NCBI GenBank assembly: GCA_900556795.1
Contig: USQD01000144.1
Location: forward strand, 1-5,573
Length of the DNA: 5,573 bases
Direction of reading: 5' to 3'
Source of the DNA: an uncultured Prevotella sp.
GTDB taxonomy: Bacteria > Bacteroidota > Bacteroidia > Bacteroidales > Bacteroidaceae
Shown here: one piece after another, positions 1-5,573 of the stretch
How the letters are laid out: each line of letters opens with the position of its first letter
Numbering within the stretch: the first letter of the stretch is position 1
Notes under the pieces: model-generated
Seen by the model: the letters and a program-made list of their open reading frames with translations, nothing else
Told to the model about the DNA's origin: nothing
Databases searched by the model: none
Position numbers and translations under genes: made by a program

Positions 1-72
1 TTTTTTCAAGCAGAAGACGGCATACGAGATTCCGAAACGTGACTGGAGTTCAGACGTGTGCTCTTCCGATCT
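1..72 (+). other. Illumina P7 adapter with 8-base index (non-genomic contamination)
   Basis: Positions 7-30 are the Illumina P7 flow-cell sequence (begins caagcagaagacggc, ends gagat). Positions 31-38 (tccgaaac) sit where the i7 index lies. Positions 39-72 are the TruSeq read-2 primer site (begins gtgactggag, ends cttccgatct). The leading six T match the T linker of grafted flow-cell oligos, which is an inference. Genomic DNA starts at position 73. On the minus strand the adapter continues the peptidase reading frame and adds the false residues IGRAHV before a stop, so the frame looks closed when it is really cut. Confidence 0.98.
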
Positions 73-1852
73 CCATCTTCTCAACAATGCTCTCGGCAGT
101 AGTATAATAGCCTGAAGGCTTGCCACCAAGGTCGAAGCCACCTACCTGACCATAGCTCAAACGCATGGTGAAGTTAGCGTCTGAATAGTGAGGAAGGTCT
201 TCTTCCATGCGAAGCTTAGCAGCACAGAGATATTTCTCCTGCTTGTTGATATCGTCGCTTACGCTATTGATGTTTTCACGCAATACGCCGAGCACCTCCA
301 AGAGGTCGAGACCAAGCTGCACACCAGGGTCTTTGAGATATGACTTGCGGTTGATGTAGATAGGTGTACCACTCTTCATGAGGAATGAGTTAGCATAGAG
401 ATAGTCTACATACTTAGCATAGTCGCCATCAAACTTACTGTCGATGGTAGCATAGAACTTAGGAAGATATTTGCTATCTACATGCTCACGATAGTTCTTC
501 ATCAATACTGCGAGCACCTCCTTGTCGAGAGCCTCATCCCATTCCTCGCTATTGTCGGCAAACTCTATATACTGCTTCGACTTCTTGTTCTTTGGTCCCT
601 TAACTTCCATTCTGTCGAGAGCCATAGCACGAGTAGTAAACTCGTTGGTACGACGGAAAGCCTCGCTATAGTTTGTCCAAACCTTCATATATTCGAAGCG
701 CTTGTCATAGAGCTGCTTCATATTATCGAAGTCGAGCTGTCCCTTCAGATAGCCTGTAGAATCCTGATAAGCTTTGATACGCTTCTCGTAGTCGCGCTTC
801 AAATTGATGATGCCGATAGAGTCGATACACTTGTTCATACCAAGCGAGTTCTTCCAATAGTTAGAGCTCTGAGCATACTTAGAATCATACTTGATACGTA
901 CTGCCTCGTTGGCACGCATATGACGAATCATCACATCTTGCTTTACACCACGCACCTGAGCACGAGGAGCATTCTGAGCATCGCGCATCTCGTGGATACC
1001 AAAGCTTGATAGGTAGCGGCTTGTAGAACCTGGATAACCGATGGTCATAGCGTAGTCGCCTTCCTTATATCCCTGCATGCTAACCTGAGCCCAACGCTTT
1101 GGATGGTAAGGCACATTGTCCTTGCTATATGCAGCAGGACCATTGGTCTTAGGGTCGGCATAGATACGGAATACTGAGAAGTCGCAAGTCTGACGTGGCC
1201 ACATCCAGTTGTCAGTCTCGCCACCAAACTTACCCATTGACTTAGGCACGGTGAACACCAAGCGGAGGTCGGTGAAGTCCTGATATGTGGTAGCATAATA
1301 CTTGTTACCCTCATAGAAAGCATCGATATCGATATGGAGAGTAGAGTCTACCTTCTTAATGGAATCGGTAAGAGCATTCTGCAAAGAGTCGATGAGGTTA
1401 GCCTGATCATTAGAGTTCATGTTGTCGATGCCAAGTGCAGTAAGGCGATCGGTAACATCATTCTGATCAATCATAAAGCTAACGAACATATCCTCGTTAG
1501 GCAATTCCTCTTCGAAGCTCTTAGCATAGAAACCGTTGAGCATATAGTCGTGCTCTACGGTAGAATGTGAGCGAATAGCTTCGAAACCACAATGGTGGTT
1601 GGTAAACACAAGACCGTCTGGCGATACCACAACGCCAGAGCAATAACCAGAGAAGTTAACTACTGCGTTCTTCAAGGCGTTCTCGCCATTGTAGAGCTGA
1701 TCGTAGGTCATCTTGAAACCTTCTTGCTGCATAATGTTGTAAACAGCATTAGGCAAGTTGTAGATTGTCCACATACCCTCGTCAGCATGTGCGGTGTTGA
1801 GTCCGCAGAATGCCATCATCGAAGCGATAAGGACTGTTGCTTTTTTCTTCAT
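73..1852 (-). CDS. S46 family dipeptidyl-peptidase (DPP7/DPP11-like), 3' end missing
   Basis: This is a secreted or periplasmic serine exopeptidase that removes dipeptides from peptide N-termini, used by Bacteroidota for amino-acid supply. Numbering from the ATG at 1852, residues 1-23 form a signal peptide (MKKK, hydrophobic core, AHA) with likely cleavage before DEGMW. The chymotrypsin-like catalytic His is H87 in TNHHCGF; the catalytic Asp is most likely D224 in CDFSVFRIYAD. GETDNWMWPR (211-220) and SSNYWKN (329-335) match regions that bind the substrate N-terminus in S46 structures (family knowledge). About 593 native residues remain of the usual 700-720. The catalytic Ser (near 655) and the residue near 673 that separates DPP7 (Gly) from DPP11 (Arg) are lost to the adapter junction, so specificity cannot be assigned. 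A start at 1900 is possible but would overlap the Fic gene and bury the signal peptide; 1852 has AGGA nine bases upstream. The gene lies 28 bp after Fic with no clear promoter between them. Confidence 0.95.
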
Positions 1853-1880
1853 TACTTGTTTTCCTGTTTTTATTATGATG

Positions 1881-3089
1881 TTATTTATTCTTTTTCTCAT
1901 ACCATTCTTTCCAAGTCTTCGCCAGTTCCGTCATTCTATATTGCTGACGAGGATGTCTTGGGGTGTTTGGGTATTTCATCTCCAAGGCTCCTTCTGCAAT
2001 GGCTGGAGTAATGTATTCCTTTCTAAATCTTGTCCTGTTCTTTAATCCAAATAGGCCCATCATATCACATATAGATTGATAATCCTTATTTATGCGAATA
2101 ATGAGTTGTTCTACTTGGGACGAACTTGGGACGAACTTGGGACAAGCTTGGGACGAACTTGGGACATTTTCTTCTCCTTCTTTATTTATGAAGTTGTTTT
2201 TCTGTCCACTTCCTGTTTGAGAATTTAAGTTCGGCTGCTCTTTCCAATCATCAGTCGGCCGGATATGCAAATATCTGTTCTTGAGAACCCAGCTATCTTT
2301 TAGGAGTAAGTTTCTGAAGAAACGAACCAGGTAGATAGGAGAGTAGTCTATGCCTTTCTGAATATTGCGATAGTTGGCACGAACCAGCGCATTGCGGAAA
2401 TACCAGGAGTGTTTGGCGAACATTTCGTTGTTCACTTCATATCCTAACGAACGGAGATATTGGATGGTGAAAATTGCCGTGGTTCGGGTGTTTCCCTCTC
2501 TGAAAGCATGGATTTGCCAGATGCCTGAAATGAATTTGGCAATATGCTCAATCTTCTCATCATCCGTCAGACCTTTATATGAGAAGTTCTTCTCCTGTTC
2601 AATATCCCAATCCAAGGCTCTTCGCAAGTCTTCCCAATTCAGGTAGTTTACGGAATCTCCTTCGAGCACCCATTCTTTCTTGGAAATATCATACTGTCGG
2701 ATTTCTCCTGCGTGCTTGAATACTCCCTCGAATATTCTTCGATGCAGGGAGATATATCCGTTGGTATTGAAGGCAAAGGTCTTGCTGGCGAGAATCTTCG
2801 CGATGTTGGCTGAAACCTTATCTGCCTCTTCCTCGTCTTCATCCTTAGGTGTACGGACCGTCTTGCTCTGATAGTAAGAGTCAATCAGTTTTCTGGTTTC
2901 ATCCAGAGAGATTTCCCCTTCGATATTTCGCTTAGCCACATCTATGAGATACGCCGATGGTTGCAGCCCATCTACAGCCTGCAATCCGATAGCTGTCTTC
3001 CAGTTCTCGGCGCTTTCCTTCTGCGAAGGCTCTCCTTGTCGAAGATATTCATCGAAGGATGCGAACTCGTTGATATTATCTTTATTCAT
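1881..3089 (-). CDS. Fic-domain protein with fused VbhA-like antitoxin segment and C-terminal winged helix
   Basis: Fic proteins usually transfer AMP or another phosphate-containing group onto target proteins; class I toxins are held off by a VbhA-type antitoxin. Here residues about 26-75 resemble VbhA, with a first helix ending VDGLQPS and a second around IEGEISLDE, fused to the toxin. An acidic linker (80-90, KDEDEEEAD) follows, then the Fic fold (about 105-265) with the active motif H194-AFREGNTRT-203. Catalytic His194 and metal-binding Glu198 are present, but the usual third Gly is Thr201 and the usual second Arg is Ala205. The expected inhibitory [S/T]xxxE[G/N] reads L36xxxD40G41. A low-complexity linker with two VPSSSQ copies (309-325) is encoded by an 11-bp tandem repeat. 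Residues about 326-390 (LFGLKNRTRF ... QYRMTE) look like the winged helix that ends many Bacteroidales Fic proteins. The target is unknown, and AMPylation cannot be assumed given the altered motif. The gene appears intact at 402 residues and probably has its own promoter just upstream. Confidence 0.93.
   Translation of the reverse strand: MNKDNINEFASFDEYLRQGEPSQKESAENWKTAIGLQAVDGLQPSAYLIDVAKRNIEGEISLDETRKLIDSYYQSKTVRTPKDEDEEEADKVSANIAKILASKTFAFNTNGYISLHRRIFEGVFKHAGEIRQYDISKKEWVLEGDSVNYLNWEDLRRALDWDIEQEKNFSYKGLTDDEKIEHIAKFISGIWQIHAFREGNTRTTAIFTIQYLRSLGYEVNNEMFAKHSWYFRNALVRANYRNIQKGIDYSPIYLVRFFRNLLLKDSWVLKNRYLHIRPTDDWKEQPNLNSQTGSGQKNNFINKEGEENVPSSSQACPKFVPSSSQVEQLIIRINKDYQSICDMMGLFGLKNRTRFRKEYITPAIAEGALEMKYPNTPRHPRQQYRMTELAKTWKEWYEKKNK
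2113..2165 (-). repeat. 11-bp tandem repeat inside the Fic gene (about 4.8 copies)
   Basis: On the plus strand the unit is gggacgaactt. Full copies lie at 2117-2127, 2128-2138, 2139-2149 and 2150-2160; the third is a variant, gggacaagctt. Partial copies flank them at 2113-2116 and 2161-2165. Because 11 is not a multiple of 3, three units (33 bp) encode 11 residues, giving VPSSSQACPKF then VPSSSQ. A perfect array reads the same cyclic peptide (KFVPSSSQVRP) in all three sense frames, with no stop in any. It sits in the linker between the Fic domain and the winged helix. A copy-number change not divisible by three moves the downstream sequence out of frame. Confidence 0.95.
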
Positions 3090-3108
3090 AGATGTAATGC
3101 TTGATATT

Positions 3109-3147
3109 TAACTTTGCAAAGTTACGACTATTTCCCGAATTTTCCAA
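3109..3147 (-). promoter_or_regulatory. Probable Bacteroidota-type promoter of the Fic gene, -7 box within a 16-bp palindrome
   Basis: The minus strand reads TAACTTTG at 3124-3117, an exact match to the Bacteroidota -7 consensus TAnnTTTG. A partial -33 box, TTGG (consensus TTTG), lies 19 bases upstream at 3147-3144, inside the last codons of the preceding gene. Transcription would start near 3110, leaving about 20 untranslated bases before the ATG at 3089. The -7 box is half of a perfect 16-bp palindrome, TAACTTTGCAAAGTTA (3109-3124), so the same box also exists on the plus strand, pointing antisense into the upstream gene. The palindrome could also be an operator; no regulator is identified. 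Spacing and location support the promoter call; activity is inferred. Confidence 0.6.
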
Positions 3148-3667
3148 GGCTTCGCTTGATTTTCTTCATAATTTGCCTTTTTGCTGATAATAATCCTGGG
3201 GATAGAACCTCTTGCTCCAGCATATCCAGGGCCATTCTTAACTCTTCGAGGAGTTCGGGATAGTACTTCATCTGCTCGTAGGCGAGCTTCATGCAGTAGC
3301 AGCGGATGGCGTAGGGTTGGGAACAGGCGGTAATCTTGGCGATGCAGAAATCGATGAAATCGGATCGGAGTGATTCTTCCTCGAAAGGCTGACGGAGAAG
3401 AAGATGGAGCATCAGGCGGCGCTTGGTCTCATTCTTCTCTACGAGAACCCTATCTATCAAGTCATCATGCTTCAGAAAGAGCCACGGGTTGTTGGCTTCA
3501 TCGAAATGGGTTAAAGCCCAAAGTGCATTGAACGATACGCGGTCGTTTTCATCGAAGGTGAGTTGGTAAAGCTCTTCCTTCCGGTGGTCGTTCTCCTTGC
3601 CTTGTGTCATGATGCATATCTTGTTGATATCGTTTATACTGATTTTGTCTTGTAGTATCTTTCTCAT
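3128..3667 (-). CDS. Uncharacterised alpha-helical repeat (HEAT/ARM-like) protein
   Basis: The product is 179 residues from the ATG at 3667. It has no signal peptide or membrane segment, so it is probably cytoplasmic. It is rich in amphipathic helices with HEAT/ARM-like character: RVSFNALWALTHFDE (43-57), TKRRLMLHLLLRQ (81-93), YAIRCYCMKLAYEQM (119-133) and PELLEELRMALDML (137-150), ending in a basic tail (KRQIMKKIKRSLGKFGK). Such folds usually mediate protein contacts; no catalytic motif is visible and I do not recognise a named family. From memory, similar short proteins are common and unnamed in Bacteroidales. The ATG at 3667 is preferred because AAAGAG precedes it closely; a TTG at 3718 is in frame but falls inside the tandem-repeat array, and an internal ATG at 3610 is also possible. 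The stop is 38 bp before the Fic start, and the Fic promoter begins in this gene's last codons. Confidence 0.8.
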   Translation of the reverse strand: MRKILQDKISINDINKICIMTQGKENDHRKEELYQLTFDENDRVSFNALWALTHFDEANNPWLFLKHDDLIDRVLVEKNETKRRLMLHLLLRQPFEEESLRSDFIDFCIAKITACSQPYAIRCYCMKLAYEQMKYYPELLEELRMALDMLEQEVLSPGLLSAKRQIMKKIKRSLGKFGK

Positions 3668-3704
3668 GCTCTTTTTCTGATGTATAAAATGAAAGGAAAA
3701 GTCC

Positions 3705-3842
3705 AGTTGTACAATCAATGGGTCTCTAGTTGTACAATCAATGGGTCTCTAGTTGTACAACTAAAAGGGTTGTAGTCGTACAACTAAAGGGTTTATAGTC
3801 GTACAACTAAAAGGTTTATAGTTGTACGATTAAAGGGTGTTG
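3705..3842. repeat. 23-bp tandem repeat array, six contiguous units with dyad cores
   Basis: Six units of exactly 23 bp lie at 3705-3727, 3728-3750, 3751-3773, 3774-3796, 3797-3819 and 3820-3842. Units 1 and 2 are identical (agttgtacaatcaatggg plus tctct). Units 3-5 form a second type (agtYgtacaactaaa followed by a G-rich step and a T-rich end). Unit 6 is divergent (agttgtacgattaaaggg). All six keep the start agtYgtac. Unit 3 contains a perfect 14-bp palindrome, TAGTTGTACAACTA. There are no spacers, so this is not a CRISPR array. The array ends 37 bp upstream of the helical-repeat gene. It could be a multi-site operator or a non-functional slippage repeat; nothing in the window identifies a binding protein. 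Confidence 0.95.
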
Positions 3843-3843
3843 T

Positions 3844-3875
3844 CACTAGGCTCAGCAGAGTTGCTGAGCCTAGTG
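3844..3875. repeat. Perfect 14-bp inverted repeat with 4-base loop
   Basis: The arms are cactaggctcagca (3844-3857) and tgctgagcctagtg (3862-3875), separated by gagt. The arms pair without mismatch and would form a stable hairpin on either strand. No T run follows on either strand (minus strand continues ACAACACCC, plus strand GAAATCC), so a standard intrinsic terminator is not supported. It directly abuts the 23-bp array. A role as a transcript-end stabiliser, a protein-binding dyad or a dispersed palindromic repeat is equally possible. Confidence 0.9.
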
Positions 3876-3936
3876 GAAATCCTTTAAAAACGGTCTCCTT
3901 GTACTTAATATCTAATTCTTTGAACCTGGTTAAACG

Positions 3937-3973
3937 AGAAGTCCGCGGACTTGCAGATTGTCCACGGACTTCT
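3937..3973 (-). terminator. Hairpin 31 bp after the flippase stop, possible weak terminator
   Basis: The arms are agaagtccgcggac (3937-3950) and gtccacggacttct (3960-3973) with a 9-base loop. They pair except at one position, which is C-A in plus-strand RNA but a tolerated G-U in minus-strand RNA, so the hairpin fits transcripts of the flippase better. Its placement after the stop at 4005 suits an mRNA end. The downstream T tract is poor (CGTTTAACC), so termination is uncertain. The left arm is part of a perfect palindrome, AAGTCCGCGGACTT (3939-3952), which could instead be a protein-binding site. Confidence 0.45.
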
Positions 3974-4004
3974 TGGAATATAGTCAATCAATGATTGGAA
4001 TCTC

Positions 4005-5468
4005 TTATTTTCTAAAGAACTTACCCACTACCGGCAGACTCTTCAATGGGAAATCCTTCTTCACGAGATAAGCGGCGAAGATGAGGATGAGCACCGTGTT
4101 GATGAGGCAGGCAATTCCACTGGAGAAGTATCTGTTAGCCTCGGTCATTCCTGCGAAGAGGATGAGGGCGAGAACCACATAAATCATAATCTCCTTCACC
4201 GGATAGTTGATTGGATACTTCTTCTGACCTACAAAGTAGGAGAGAAGCATGGCTGTTCCATATCCAGCGAAACCAGCCCAGGCACAGGCAATGTAACCAT
4301 AGATAGGTACGAAGATAACGTTGATGGCAATCAATACCGCACAACCGATGCCTGAGAAGTAAGCACCCCAGATGGTCTTGTCGATGAGCTTGTACCAGAA
4401 ACTGAGGTTAAAATATACTCCCATCATGATTTCGGCAGCCATTACGATAGGCACTACCTTCAATCCATCCCAGTAGTCGCGACCGATGATGTGGCGCAAT
4501 ACATCCAGATAGCCTACCACCACCAGGAAAGCCAAGAGGGTGAAGATGACGAAATACTTCATCGCCGAAGCATAAGTCTGTCGGTTGTCCTTATCCTTCG
4601 CCTTGCCGAAAACGAACGGCTCATAAGCATAGCGGAAAGCCTGGGTAATCATCGCCATGATCATCGCAATCTTGCTGGCTGCTCCGTAGATTCCGAGCTG
4701 CGCATGAGCATCGCCCTTCTCATAGATGTAAGGGAAGAGAATCTTATCGGCTGTCTGGTTCAGAATACCGGCAATACCGAGCACGAGGATAGGCCAACTG
4801 TAGCCCAGCATCTTCTTGATGAGCACCTTGGTCTCAGCCCAAGAGGCGTAAGGACCAGAAAAACCTTCCTTCAATTCCTTATAGAAGAAGATAGTCATGG
4901 TAGAGGTGCAGATGATGTTGATGTAAAAAGCATATTCCACATCACTTCCACCCATGAAGCCGAAGTAAGCGATGTTCATCGCCATATTGCCGATGATGAA
5001 GAGCATCTTCAAGGCTGCAAACTTCAATGGGCGCTTCTGGTATCTCAGATAGGCAAATGGTATGCACTGGAAGGCATCGATAGCCACGGTGACAAACATG
5101 GTCCAGACGTATGCCGGATGGTCGGCATATCCCATGGCACTGCTCAATGGATGCAAGAAGATGAATACCAAGGCCACGAAGAGCAAGGAGGTGCAGCCCA
5201 CCATGCTCAAGACTGTGGTATATACTTTGTGAGCATCTTCTCCCTCCTTGTTGACAAAGCGGAAGAAGGTGGTCTCCATACCGTAAGTCAGGATGACGAG
5301 AATCAAAGCCGTATAGGCATACATGTTGGTGATGACACCATAACCGCCACTGGCTGCACTGATGGAAGCCGTGTAGAGTGGCACAAGCAGATAGTTGAGG
5401 AATCTGCCGATGATACTGCTCAAACCATAGATGGCGGTATCTTTTGCGAGTGATTTTAAACTTGCCAT
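4005..5468 (-). CDS. Polysaccharide/lipopolysaccharide flippase, Wzx-like (MOP superfamily)
   Basis: This inner-membrane protein of 487 residues probably flips lipid-linked oligosaccharides from the cytoplasmic to the periplasmic face for surface glycan assembly. The length is normal for the family (about 420-510). Hydrophobic stretches suggest about 14 helices, for example near 12-32, 50-67, 86-107, 120-140, 150-171, 178-196, 222-238, 305-322, 336-355, 368-389, 392-412, 425-441 and 448-468. Family-like features are an N-terminal SLAKDTAIYGLSSIIGRFLN segment, the cytoplasmic loop LRYQKRPLKFAALKM (141-155), NQTADKILF (237-245), GIYGAASKIA (259-268) and RYAYEPFVF (279-287). The substrate cannot be told from sequence, and no glycosyltransferase lies in the window to hint at one. 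The ATG at 5468 follows an A-rich leader (AAGAAAAATA), typical of Bacteroidota. The stop is followed by a hairpin, suggesting its transcript ends before the next gene. Confidence 0.93.
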   Translation of the reverse strand: MASLKSLAKDTAIYGLSSIIGRFLNYLLVPLYTASISAASGGYGVITNMYAYTALILVILTYGMETTFFRFVNKEGEDAHKVYTTVLSMVGCTSLLFVALVFIFLHPLSSAMGYADHPAYVWTMFVTVAIDAFQCIPFAYLRYQKRPLKFAALKMLFIIGNMAMNIAYFGFMGGSDVEYAFYINIICTSTMTIFFYKELKEGFSGPYASWAETKVLIKKMLGYSWPILVLGIAGILNQTADKILFPYIYEKGDAHAQLGIYGAASKIAMIMAMITQAFRYAYEPFVFGKAKDKDNRQTYASAMKYFVIFTLLAFLVVVGYLDVLRHIIGRDYWDGLKVVPIVMAAEIMMGVYFNLSFWYKLIDKTIWGAYFSGIGCAVLIAINVIFVPIYGYIACAWAGFAGYGTAMLLSYFVGQKKYPINYPVKEIMIYVVLALILFAGMTEANRYFSSGIACLINTVLILIFAAYLVKKDFPLKSLPVVGKFFRK

Positions 5469-5480
5469 TATTTTTCTTAA

Positions 5481-5508
5481 TGTTGAATGTTAAGTGTTAA
5501 ATGTTAAA
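5481..5508. repeat. 7-bp tandem repeat (four units) in the flippase leader
   Basis: Units tgttgaa, tgttaag, tgttaaa and tgttaaa run without gaps, starting 12 bp upstream of the flippase ATG. In transcript sense they read as A-rich TTTAACA-type units, giving an unstructured, G-poor leader of the kind that favours translation initiation in Bacteroidota, where Shine-Dalgarno is weak. That role is inference; such simple repeats also arise by slippage. Confidence 0.85.
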
Positions 5509-5527
5509 TTGGGCTTGCGCCGTCATT

Positions 5528-5535
5528 CAAAGATT
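5528..5535 (-). promoter_or_regulatory. Tentative -7 box of the flippase gene
   Basis: The minus strand reads AATCTTTG at 5535-5528, matching TAnnTTTG except at the first base (or TAATCTTTG with one extra spacer base). It lies about 60 bp upstream of the flippase ATG. No good TTTG box sits at the right distance upstream, where the atctgtg repeats lie, so support is weak. Confidence 0.3.
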
Positions 5536-5561
5536 ATCTGTGTAAATCTGTGAAATCTGTG
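5536..5561. repeat. Three near-tandem atctgtg repeats at the right edge
   Basis: Copies of atctgtg lie at 5536-5542, 5546-5552 and 5555-5561, with periods of 10 and 9 bp, about one helical turn. They fall just upstream of the tentative flippase -7 box, so they could be a regulator site or a slippage repeat. The remaining 12 bp to the window edge show nothing further. Confidence 0.8.
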
Positions 5562-5573
5562 GGAGACTCTTAT

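Larger units (their letters stand above)
3668..4004. other. Gene-free stretch with tandem repeats and two hairpins
   Basis: These 337 bp between the flippase stop and the helical-repeat protein hold no convincing gene. Reading in the direction of transcription they contain a hairpin at 3973-3937, about 60 bp of plain sequence, a second hairpin at 3875-3844, six 23-bp tandem repeats (3842-3705), then a 37-bp A/T-rich leader to the ATG at 3667. I find no tRNA-like cloverleaf, no transposase remnant and no exact TAnnTTTG box on the minus strand, so the promoter of the helical-repeat gene is not identified. Confidence 0.8.

Noticed and set aside
482..1009. Plus-strand open frame of 175 codons opposite the S46 peptidase
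   Set aside because: It lies wholly inside a gene with recognisable catalytic motifs, and its product shows no known motif.
73..1852. The peptidase as a biological pseudogene
   Set aside because: The frame is intact up to base 73, where adapter sequence begins; the break is a library artefact.
1853..1900. Upstream ATG at 1900 that would add 16 residues to the peptidase
   Set aside because: It overlaps the end of the Fic gene and would put a charged stretch ahead of a good signal peptide. The ATG at 1852 gives MKKK plus a hydrophobic core and AHA cleavage site.
3668..3718. TTG start at 3718 for the helical-repeat protein
   Set aside because: It uses a rare start codon inside the 23-bp array and adds residues with no helical-repeat character; the ATG at 3667 is simpler.
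3705..3842. The 23-bp array as a CRISPR
   Set aside because: Units are directly contiguous with no unique spacers, and no cas gene is present.
3793..3987. Minus-strand open frame of 64 codons in the intergenic stretch
   Set aside because: It spans the repeat array and both hairpins, has no recognisable motif, and its composition follows the repeats.
4491..5453. Long plus-strand open frame of about 320 codons opposite the flippase
   Set aside because: It is the antisense shadow of a clear membrane protein gene. Its product is rich in His, Glu and Asp with no domain or membrane pattern, as expected from reversed hydrophobic codons.

Overview
This looks like a short assembled contig from a Bacteroidales bacterium, most likely Prevotella/Segatella-like. 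The grounds are an S46 dipeptidyl-peptidase (a family concentrated in Bacteroidota), a TAnnTTTG-type promoter element, A-rich translation starts with little Shine-Dalgarno, and proteins that resemble gut Bacteroidales families from memory. No database search was possible, so the genus is inference.

All four genes lie on the minus strand, so transcription runs from high to low coordinates. From the right: a short repeat-rich leader (5469-5573); a 487-residue, roughly 14-helix oligosaccharide/lipopolysaccharide flippase (4005-5468); a 337-bp gene-free stretch (3668-4004) holding two long hairpins and six tandem 23-bp repeats; an uncharacterised helical-repeat protein (3128-3667); a Fic-domain protein with a fused VbhA-like antitoxin segment and a C-terminal winged helix (1881-3089); and, 28 bp further on, a secreted S46 peptidase (from 1852 leftward).

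The left edge is not genomic. Positions 1-72 are an Illumina P7 adapter with an 8-base index, preceded by a short T run. The peptidase gene is therefore cut by a library artefact: its catalytic His and Asp are present, but the Ser and the specificity residue are lost. Any annotation ending this protein in IGRAHV is reading adapter.

The most interesting biology is in the Fic gene. Its active-site motif is HAFREGNTRT with Ala at the position of the usual second Arg, and the fused inhibitory segment has LxxxDG where class I antitoxins have [S/T]xxxE[G/N]. The two altered positions are partners in the canonical inhibitory salt bridge. The gene also carries an 11-bp tandem repeat, open in all three frames, just before the C-terminal winged helix, so gain or loss of one unit would remove that domain. 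A 16-bp perfect palindrome covers the predicted -7 promoter element. The flippase, repeat-protein and peptidase genes show no obvious functional link to each other or to Fic.
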